19,207 nt of DNA from Candidatus Goldiibacteriota bacterium (GTDB lineage Bacteria; Oederibacteriota; PGYV01; DSYL01). The stretch spans positions 1-19,207 of the forward strand of contig JAOAAI010000148.1 in NCBI GenBank assembly GCA_026418955.1, read 5' to 3'. The notes beneath the pieces are model-generated. The model worked only from the letters and a program-made list of their open reading frames with translations. It made no database searches and was not told the DNA's origin. Below, piece after piece: positions 14,411-19,207 of the stretch; the first letter of the stretch is position 1, and every line of letters begins with the position of its first letter. Made by a program: the position numbers and the translations under genes.

Positions 14411-14825
14411 TTATGTGATTGATAATTTATATGACTTTTTAAATAACGAAATCGATGAAGATACAAATACAAAAAAATTTATAGAAAATCATTTACATTC
14501 CTGTCAAATATGTAAAAAAGAAATGGAAATATTAGTATCTATTAAATCCAGATTAAAAGATGCAATGCAATCTCCATCACCGGAACTGTTACGAAAAATT
14601 AAAAAATCCACTAAAACTAATAGTTGGCTTAATTATATATTGCAACATAAAAAAGCATTAACACTTTACGCCACATTTATATTAATAGTAGTAGGCATTT
14701 TACTTTTTAGCATCACATTCAATAAAAATCAAAACAGTATTGATGAATTTCTTTATGATATATACAACATAAATATTGAAGAAAATTATCCAAATGATTA
14801 TCTTTCTATATTAAACAATGATTAA
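14400..14825 (+). CDS. Zinc-finger (ZAS) transmembrane anti-sigma factor
   Basis: A 141-residue anti-sigma factor, recognised by its layout and zinc site. The cytoplasmic N-terminus carries HLHSCQIC with H31-x3-C35-x2-C38, the ZAS (zf-HC2) motif, and C3 as probable fourth ligand. A single transmembrane helix follows at about 86-107, then a short periplasmic tail of 34 residues rich in Asp, Asn and Tyr. ZAS proteins hold their cognate ECF sigma factor and release it after proteolysis or zinc loss. The small tail leaves little room for a sensor domain, so sensing may depend on the next gene. AAGGAGG precedes the ATG, which lies inside the sigma gene's 3' end. Confidence 0.9.
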   Translation: MDCNYVIDNLYDFLNNEIDEDTNTKKFIENHLHSCQICKKEMEILVSIKSRLKDAMQSPSPELLRKIKKSTKTNSWLNYILQHKKALTLYATFILIVVGILLFSITFNKNQNSIDEFLYDIYNINIEENYPNDYLSILNND

Positions 14826-14838
14826 AAGGAGGTAAATC

Positions 14839-15348
14839 ATGAGAGCTAAATTTTATTTAAACTTTACATTGATTTTTTTATTTCTTTCATGCCTTCTCAT
14901 TGCAGGAGAACAGTATAATGACCCATCTGATTTTGACAAAGATTCACAATGTAAAAAAATGCCACCTCCTTACATGAATAAAACATCATTTGGGGTGGAA
15001 GGAATTCTTCACCTTTCTGAAAAATTAAATCTTTCTGGCGAACAGATAGAAAAGATAAGGAAACTAAGGGATGAATCAAAAAAAAATATAGTGAATATCC
15101 ATAAAGAAATAACAAAATCAATGGATGCTTTACAGAATGAACTTAAAAAAACAAAACCTGACAGAGATAAAATCAATAAACTTATAGATGAAATTTTATC
15201 AAATCAGAAAAAAATGATGATTATAAGAACTGATAAGATGCTTAAAATAAAAGAAATTTTAACTGAAGATCAATTTAAAAAATTAATTAAAATTTTTGAA
15301 AAACATAAAAAGAAATTCAAAAAAATTTATAAAGAAATAAAAAAATAA
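14839..15348 (+). CDS. Spy/CpxP/CnrX-like periplasmic protein (LTxxQ)
   Basis: This 169-residue protein has a signal peptide (about 1-23, ending LLIAG) and an all-helical Lys-rich body typical of the Spy/CpxP/CnrX/ZraP group. Two family motifs are visible: LNLSGEQIEKIRKL at 63-76 and LTEDQFKKL at 141-149, the LTxxQ repeats. Members act as periplasmic chaperones or as metal-sensing regulators of envelope stress systems. C38, H58, H88, H156 and the Met pair 126-127 are possible metal ligands, but none is confirmed. C18 within FLSC could be a poor lipobox. AAGGAGGT lies at 14826-14833, 13 bases after the anti-sigma stop. Order sigma, anti-sigma, sensor/chaperone recalls the CnrYXH system. Confidence 0.85.
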   Translation: MRAKFYLNFTLIFLFLSCLLIAGEQYNDPSDFDKDSQCKKMPPPYMNKTSFGVEGILHLSEKLNLSGEQIEKIRKLRDESKKNIVNIHKEITKSMDALQNELKKTKPDRDKINKLIDEILSNQKKMMIIRTDKMLKIKEILTEDQFKKLIKIFEKHKKKFKKIYKEIKK

Positions 15349-15371
15349 AAACAAACAGTATCCAAATTAAT

Positions 15372-15890
15372 TTAATAATGCACTATAGAAAATACTTTTC
15401 TGCCTTTTAATTTTTCTCTACCTTTTAAAAAATCCAGTTCAACAATAAATGCAATTTCCATAACCTTTGCATTAGCCATTTCTACGAGCGAAGCTACTGC
15501 ATTTGCAGTACCACCAGTTGCAAGTAAATCATCAATTATTAACACCTTGTCATCTTGTTTTAGTGCATCTTTATGTATTTCAAGAGCATCTTCACCATAT
15601 TCGAGTGAATAAGTAACCTTATATGTTTCTCTAGGAAGTTTGCCAGGTTTTCTTGCTGGGATAAAAGGAACACCAAGTTTATATGCAAGTGGAGCCCCTA
15701 TAATAAAACCACGAGATTCAATAGCCACAATTGCATCCGGCTTTTTATTTTTATATCTTTTATATAAATAATCAATCAAAGATTTAAATAGTTTTTTGTC
15801 CTTAAAAATAGGAGTTAAATCTTTAAAAATAATTCCCTTTTTAGGAAAATCTGGGACATCTCTGATAACACTCTTGAGTTTTTTTTCCAT
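15372..15890 (-). CDS. apt: Adenine phosphoribosyltransferase
   Basis: Apt converts adenine and PRPP to AMP. The 172-residue protein has the expected DVPDFPKKGIIFKDLTPIF at 11-29, AIESRGFIIGAPLAYKLG at 56-73, FIPARKPGKLP at 76-86, YSLEYGEDALEIHKDAL at 94-110 and the PRPP loop VLIIDDLLATGGTANA at 116-131. I use ATG 15890, eight bases after GGAGG; ATG 15896 has that GGAGG only two bases away. It follows the sigma-70 gene closely on the same strand and is convergent with the Spy-like gene, 23 bases apart. It could recycle adenine released by the phosphorylase at 3589-4431. Confidence 0.97.
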   Translation of the reverse strand: MEKKLKSVIRDVPDFPKKGIIFKDLTPIFKDKKLFKSLIDYLYKRYKNKKPDAIVAIESRGFIIGAPLAYKLGVPFIPARKPGKLPRETYKVTYSLEYGEDALEIHKDALKQDDKVLIIDDLLATGGTANAVASLVEMANAKVMEIAFIVELDFLKGREKLKGRKVFSIVHY

Positions 15891-15898
15891 AGACATTT

Positions 15899-15903
15899 CC
15901 TCC
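15899..15903 (-). promoter_or_regulatory. Ribosome binding site deciding the apt start
   Basis: GGAGG on the minus strand, eight bases before ATG 15890 but only two before ATG 15896, so the inner ATG is favoured. Confidence 0.6.
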
Positions 15904-15909
15904 AGTAAA

Positions 15910-16905
15910 TCAAATTTTAAAATCTAATTTTTTTATTAATTGTCTTAGCTTTTTTAAGGCTGCAATTTCAATCTGCCTCACTCTCTCCCTTGTTATACCT
16001 AACATTTTTCCTATTTCTTCCAGTGTTAAAACATTGTCATTATTTAAACCAAATCTATAGATGATAACACGTTGTTCTTTAGGTTTTAAATTTGAGATAA
16101 TTTTAAGTATTTTTTCTTTTCTCTCTTTATCCAAGAAATCTTCATCGGGTTTATCATATGCGGTATTTTCTATGACATCTTTTAATGTTTTACCTGAATC
16201 CGAATCTTCGTTTTCATATTCCATATCAATTGATTTTGGTGTTTTAATAATATTTAATATTTCATCAAGTTTTATCGGAGTTATTTTTAATTTTCGTGCT
16301 ATTTCTTCTTTAGAAGGATAAAGATTTTTAGCCCTTAATTCTTTTTCAATATATTTGAGATATTTATGATATATATCAAGTATATGTATCGGTATTCTAA
16401 TTGTGTTTCTTTGATTGGCAATTGCTCTATTTATGGATTGTTTTATCCACCAAGTTGCATAAGTGCTGAATTTAAATCCCTTAGAAGGCTTAAATTTATC
16501 TATTGCTTTCATTAACCCCATATTACCTTCTTCAACAAGGTCAATTAAAGGAATACCAAAATACTCATAACGTTTAGCAATTTTCACAACGAGCTTTAAA
16601 TTTGCCTTTATTACTTTTTCTCTTGCTTCTTTATCTCCCTTCTGAGCCTTTCTTATCAATATTTTTTCTTCTTTTGCAGTTAAAACTTTTTCATTTCTTA
16701 TTTCATCAAAATAAATCTTTAAAGAATCTCGCACCTCTTTATTTTTAGAATCTTCATAACTATATTCATCATTCTGTTCTATAATTTCATCATCTTTGTT
16801 TTCTTCCGCCATTGCTTCTTCTGGTTCAAATACAATATTTTTTTCTAAAATTTTATCATCATTATTTAATTTCACTTTTATCTTTTTGATGTCTTTCTTT
16901 TTCAT
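15910..16905 (-). CDS. Sigma-70 family factor, RpoD/RpoS type (group 1 or 2)
   Basis: The 331-residue protein has a charged N-terminal 55 residues and no recognisable region 1.1, then region 1.2 (SLKIYFDEIRNEKVLTAKEE at 61-80) and region 2 (about 95-165: NLKLVVKIAKRY, IDLVEEGNMGLMKAIDKF, FKFSTYATWWIKQSINRAIA). Region 3 follows from NTIRIPIH at 167-174 to about 240, and region 4 spans about 262-325 (LTLEEIGKMLGITRERVRQI). All promoter-recognition parts of a housekeeping-type sigma are present. EEGNM replaces the common QEGNI. Whether it is the primary sigma or an RpoS-like paralogue cannot be decided from this window; the lack of region 1.1 slightly favours an alternative, or a lineage-specific short RpoD. 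It sits in an operon with acylphosphatase and apt. Confidence 0.92.
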   Translation of the reverse strand: MKKKDIKKIKVKLNNDDKILEKNIVFEPEEAMAEENKDDEIIEQNDEYSYEDSKNKEVRDSLKIYFDEIRNEKVLTAKEEKILIRKAQKGDKEAREKVIKANLKLVVKIAKRYEYFGIPLIDLVEEGNMGLMKAIDKFKPSKGFKFSTYATWWIKQSINRAIANQRNTIRIPIHILDIYHKYLKYIEKELRAKNLYPSKEEIARKLKITPIKLDEILNIIKTPKSIDMEYENEDSDSGKTLKDVIENTAYDKPDEDFLDKERKEKILKIISNLKPKEQRVIIYRFGLNNDNVLTLEEIGKMLGITRERVRQIEIAALKKLRQLIKKLDFKI

Positions 16906-16924
16906 AACTATTACCTTTTTAATA

Positions 16925-17209
16925 TTAATAAAATCTTATATTGAAATCTTTATAATTTTTTTCTTCTGTTAATTCTTCTATAGTTATATCAAAAACAGAA
17001 AATGACATATCCTTTCTAGTTATTTCAGAAATAAATTCTTTTATTTTTTCTGTATCTCCATATACTTCAATTTCAACATCTCCATCTGGTAGATTCATTA
17101 CATATCCTTTTAAACCAAGTTTATTTGCCTTTTCACGGCAATAAAATCTATAGCCAACTCCCTGAACATGTCCTTTTACTAAAATATGATATCCTTTTAT
17201 TTTATTCAT
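16925..17209 (-). CDS. acyP: Acylphosphatase
   Basis: A 94-residue acylphosphatase, which hydrolyses acyl phosphates such as acetyl- or carbamoyl-phosphate in the cytoplasm. The catalytic loop VKGHVQGVGYRFYCR at 11-25 carries R21, and GYVMNLPDGDVEIEVYG at 35-51 carries the catalytic N39. The start is ATG 17209, four bases after the stop of the preceding gene; a longer TTG-type reading to 17278 would overlap that gene by 65 bases and adds unconserved residues. It is followed by the sigma-70 gene after 19 bases. The length is standard for the family. Confidence 0.95.
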   Translation of the reverse strand: MNKIKGYHILVKGHVQGVGYRFYCREKANKLGLKGYVMNLPDGDVEIEVYGDTEKIKEFISEITRKDMSFSVFDITIEELTEEKNYKDFNIRFY

Positions 17210-17213
17210 AATT

Positions 17214-17924
17214 TCACTGAATATAATTAATTCCAAATATAAAATAACTTTGTAAAAAATCGCCAAATGAATTTGCAATACTCAATCTATCTATGTTTTT
17301 TATAAAAAAATCAATAGTGATATTTGAGTTCATACTGATTTTAAATCCAGCGTTATAAATATCACGTTTATATTCTACCACAAGTAAAATTGTATCATAT
17401 ATTACTTTTGAAATTGCAAAAAATAATCCAAAATCTGTCAGATTAGGATCAAACCCGGATAAATTTTTTTCTAAACCAGTTGTTATAATAGCATCTATAA
17501 TTTTTTTTGAAACTACAAAATACAAATTGAAATTTTTATCTTTTACTTTTTCGAACATATTCAATGGACATTTTTCAATTCCAGATGTAAAAGATACAAA
17601 AAATTGTTCTTCATTTAATAATTGAAATTTTAAATTTAATTTTCCATTTTTTAAAATATCAAATAAAGAGGAAGAAAAGGAAAAGTCAAAATACACACCA
17701 GTTTCAATTATATCAAATAAACCATAATTTGCCTTGAATTCAAATCTATGAAGTCCTAAACTAAATTTATTTGAATGTAACACATAAACAGAAGGAATAT
17801 AAGCAAAACCACTTACACCATTTACCGATGGGCATCGTAAAAAATGCTCAACATCAACACTTTGAGTATTAACATTAACTGTAAAAAACATCCATGTTAT
17901 AATTGTTATAAAAATTCTCTTCAT
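17214..17924 (-). CDS. Probable outer-membrane beta-barrel protein
   Basis: This 236-residue protein has a signal peptide (about 1-20) and a mature part of alternating hydrophobic strands with frequent aromatic residues and a final strand ending FGINYIQ, a layout expected for a beta-barrel. The N-terminal part SVNGVSGFAYIPSVYVLHSN (33-52), then LGLHRFEFKANYGLFDIIETGVYF, resembles the (G-x-x-G-x-x-x-I-P-x-A) opening of YjbH-like and related uncharacterised outer-membrane proteins. I cannot name a family with certainty. It lies between tRNA-Pro(GGG), 47 bases upstream, and acyP, 4 bases downstream. AAAGGTG precedes the ATG. Outer-membrane location is inference. Confidence 0.7.
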   Translation of the reverse strand: MKRIFITIITWMFFTVNVNTQSVDVEHFLRCPSVNGVSGFAYIPSVYVLHSNKFSLGLHRFEFKANYGLFDIIETGVYFDFSFSSSLFDILKNGKLNLKFQLLNEEQFFVSFTSGIEKCPLNMFEKVKDKNFNLYFVVSKKIIDAIITTGLEKNLSGFDPNLTDFGLFFAISKVIYDTILLVVEYKRDIYNAGFKISMNSNITIDFFIKNIDRLSIANSFGDFLQSYFIFGINYIQ

Positions 17925-17971
17925 TTTTCACCTTTATTTATATATAATTTTTATTTTCTATTTTTTTGTTA

Positions 17972-18049
17972 TGGTCGGGGCGACCCGATTTGAACGGGCG
18001 ACCTCTTGCACCCCAAGCAAGTGCGCTAAGCCATCTGCGCCACGCCCCG
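17972..18049 (-). tRNA. tRNA-Pro (anticodon GGG)
   Basis: The 78 bases fold as a full cloverleaf: acceptor CGGGGCG/CGCCCCG, D stem GCGC/GCGC, anticodon stem CTTGC/GCAAG with loop TTGGGGT (anticodon GGG at 18012-18014), T stem GCCCG/CGGGT with loop TTCAAAT, discriminator A and an encoded CCA (17972-17974). It reads proline codons CCC/CCU. The 5' end is only seven bases after the pcm stop codon, so it must be cut out of the pcm transcript. Confidence 0.97.
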
Positions 18050-18056
18050 ACAATTC

Positions 18057-18704
18057 TTAATTTTCTTTGAAACCATATTTGCCATAAATGGATACAAAAA
18101 CGCAACCGATTTTTTCTTCTATTTTTTTGATATCATTTTTATATTTAACTTTATATATATTCTGAAACATAACGTTCCCTACCGGCGCCACTAAAACACC
18201 ATCAATTTTATTGAGCTGCCTTTCTAGTTCAAAAGGTATTTCAGGTACTGCACCGGTGATAATAATTCTATCAAATGGTGTTTCCTCTGGCCATCCTAAA
18301 GTTCCATCTCCTAATTTTAAATGTACATTTCTAATACCTGCTTTATTTAAATTTTCAGCGGCAAAATCATGTAGTTCTTTTATTCTTTCAATTGAATAAA
18401 CATCTGCTCCCATTTTAGCAAGTATAGCAGCCTGATATCCAGAGCCAGTGCCAATTTCAAGGACTTTCATATGTTTTTTTATTTCAAGTTCCTGTGTCAT
18501 ATATGCAACTATATATGGTTGTGAAATTGTCTGACCATAACCTATAGGCACAGGACAATCATCATACGCATAATCTCTGTCTTTTTCTCTCACAAATTCA
18601 TGTCTTTTAACTTCTCTCATTGCCTGCAAAACTGAGCTATCATTTACACCGCGATTCACAATTTGTTCTTTTATCATTTTTTCCAGTAACTTTTGATAAT
18701 CCAT
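18057..18704 (-). CDS. pcm: Protein-L-isoaspartate O-methyltransferase, cytoplasmic
   Basis: Pcm methylates L-isoaspartyl residues of aged proteins with S-adenosylmethionine, starting their repair. The 215-residue protein has MIKEQIVNRG near 10-19, VKRHEFV near 33-39, PVPIGYGQTISQPYIVAYMTQ at about 51-71, the SAM-binding VLEIGTGSGYQAAILAKMGA at about 80-99 and VGNVMFQ near 183. I start at ATG 18704, since an open frame continues upstream to 18803 only by reading through tRNA-Pro(CGG), a known annotation artefact. It is flanked by two tRNA-Pro genes, 50 and 7 bases away, and a second, signal-bearing paralogue lies divergently at the right edge. Confidence 0.95.
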   Translation of the reverse strand: MDYQKLLEKMIKEQIVNRGVNDSSVLQAMREVKRHEFVREKDRDYAYDDCPVPIGYGQTISQPYIVAYMTQELEIKKHMKVLEIGTGSGYQAAILAKMGADVYSIERIKELHDFAAENLNKAGIRNVHLKLGDGTLGWPEETPFDRIIITGAVPEIPFELERQLNKIDGVLVAPVGNVMFQNIYKVKYKNDIKKIEEKIGCVFVSIYGKYGFKEN

Positions 18705-18754
18705 TTTTTTCTTTGCACTAATTTCTATTTTCAATTTTCTAATTTCCAATACTC

Positions 18755-18831
18755 TGGTCGGGGCGACTGGATTTGAACCAGCGACCTTTTGGTCCCGAAC
18801 CAAACGCGCTAGCCAACTGCGCTACGCCCCG
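18755..18831 (-). tRNA. tRNA-Pro (anticodon CGG)
   Basis: The 77 bases fold as a cloverleaf: acceptor CGGGGCG/CGCCCCG, anticodon stem TTTGG/CCAAA with loop TTCGGGA (anticodon CGG at 18795-18797), T stem GCTGG/CCAGT with loop TTCAAAT, discriminator A and encoded CCA (18755-18757). It reads proline codon CCG. The acceptor and much of the D and T arms are the same as in the GGG tRNA, so the two probably arose by duplication. Confidence 0.97.
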
Positions 18832-18842
18832 CCAGTTTTAAA

Positions 18843-18871
18843 ATTTTAACATTATTATTTTACATAGGCAA
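18843..18871 (-). promoter_or_regulatory. Promoter for the tRNA-Pro(CGG)-pcm-tRNA-Pro(GGG) unit
   Basis: On the minus strand TTGCCT (18866-18871) and TAAAAT (18843-18848) are 17 bases apart, matching consensus at 4/6 and 5/6. Transcription would begin about 4-5 bases before the mature tRNA 5' end, a normal layout for tRNA genes. A perfect TTGACA at 18892-18897 further up lacks a good -10. Confidence 0.5.
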
Positions 18872-18890
18872 TAAATTTTTAAATGGCGTT

Positions 18891-18919
18891 CTGTCAAATT
18901 TTTGTTACAATAGTATAAA
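18891..18919 (+). promoter_or_regulatory. Candidate promoter for the exported methyltransferase gene
   Basis: CTGTCA (18891-18896) and TATAAA (18914-18919) are 17 bases apart on the plus strand. It lies 23 bases before ATG 18943 and next to the divergent tRNA promoter, so the two may share control. The match is moderate. Confidence 0.35.
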
Positions 18920-18942
18920 CTTAATTTTAATGGTGGTGTTTT

Positions 18943-19207
18943 ATGAGTAAAAAAATAATATTTTTATTAATTATAACTTTGTGTTTGTTTTTATCAATAA
19001 ACTGTAAAGAATCAGAAAATATGAATTTTTATACTCTTAGAAAAAAAATGATTGAAACGCAGATAAAAGCACGTGGCATAAATGATAAACGTGTATTATC
19101 TGCAATGTTAAAAGTAGAAAGGCATAAATTCGTCCCTGTTAAATTCCAAAAAAATGCCTATGACGATAATCCACTACCAATAGGTTATGGGCAGACAATC
19201 TCACAGC
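18943..19207 (+). CDS. Protein-L-isoaspartate O-methyltransferase paralogue with signal peptide, N-terminal part
   Basis: The 88 visible codons run off the right edge. Residues 1-20 form a signal peptide (SKKIIFLLIITLCLFLSIN) followed by C21, giving S-I-N-C, a relaxed lipobox of the kind accepted in spirochaetes. From residue 36 the sequence is clearly an isoaspartate methyltransferase: MIETQIKARGIND, VLSAMLKVERHKFVP and PLPIGYGQTISQ, parallel to the pcm protein in this window. The SAM-binding domain lies beyond the edge. A GGTGGTG ribosome site precedes the ATG. If exported, the protein would need SAM outside the cytoplasm, which is puzzling; alternatives are an uncleaved membrane anchor with the domain inside, or a repurposed protein. 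Confidence 0.85.
   Translation, partial: MSKKIIFLLIITLCLFLSINCKESENMNFYTLRKKMIETQIKARGINDKRVLSAMLKVERHKFVPVKFQKNAYDDNPLPIGYGQTISQ

Noticed and set aside
17210..17278. Longer acylphosphatase reading
   Set aside because: It would overlap the preceding gene by 65 bases; the family fold begins just after ATG 17209.
18705..18803. N-terminal extension of pcm reading VRDQKVAGSNPVAPT
   Set aside because: This is the translation of tRNA-Pro(CGG), a well-known artefact; homology to the family begins after ATG 18704.
1..19207. CRISPR arrays, transposases, integrases, phage genes
   Set aside because: I saw no spaced direct repeats of 24-40 bases, no transposase or integrase motifs and no terminal inverted repeats; the content is core housekeeping genes.

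Overview
The window is strongly AT-rich bacterial DNA (by eye about 30% GC or less, not computed) with normal TGA stops, dense gene packing and many start/stop overlaps. Signal peptides, lipoboxes, a probable outer-membrane barrel and a Spy/CpxP-like periplasmic protein point to a diderm (Gram-negative type) bacterium. Most genes are core housekeeping genes and I see no phage, transposon or CRISPR. The phylum cannot be fixed from this sequence; a relaxed Asn-Cys lipobox and a tiny AURKAIP1/COX24-type protein suggest a spirochaete-like, Bacteroidetes-like or candidate-phylum lineage rather than a proteobacterium.

Layout, almost all on the minus strand and therefore transcribed right to left. 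(1) 18831 to 15372: tRNA-Pro(CGG), a protein isoaspartate methyltransferase (pcm), tRNA-Pro(GGG), a probable outer-membrane protein, acylphosphatase, a group 1/2 sigma-70 factor and adenine phosphoribosyltransferase, apparently one long transcription unit with tRNAs embedded in mRNA. (2) 13740 to 6888: acpS, the NAD(P)HX repair enzyme nnr, three adjoining envelope proteins (3-TM protein, lipoprotein, membrane-anchored TPR protein), thiL, tsaE, tsaB, a 4-TM protein and an exported two-repeat protein, with several ATGA overlaps. (3) 6651 to 4896: yggS, proC, yggT, coupled head to tail behind a good TATAAT promoter. (4) 4431 to 240: a PNP/MTAP-family phosphorylase, mtnA, a PaaI-type thioesterase, a 29-residue ribosomal-type protein, yebC and a TIGR01212-like radical SAM protein, then the start of an MFS transporter running off the left edge.

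Two plus-strand islands interrupt this. At 13931-15348 lies an ECF sigma factor, a zinc-finger anti-sigma factor and a Spy/CpxP/CnrX-like periplasmic protein, preceded by a GGAAC-N17-CGTC sequence that looks like an ECF autoregulatory promoter: a self-contained envelope-stress or metal-sensing module. At 18943 to the right edge lies a second isoaspartate methyltransferase carrying a signal peptide or lipobox.

Functional links: the phosphorylase, MtnA and Apt could together salvage methylthioadenosine (adenine to AMP, methylthioribose-1-P to methylthioribulose-1-P). TsaB and TsaE serve t6A tRNA modification. The pcm pair would repair damaged aspartyl residues inside and possibly outside the cytoplasm.
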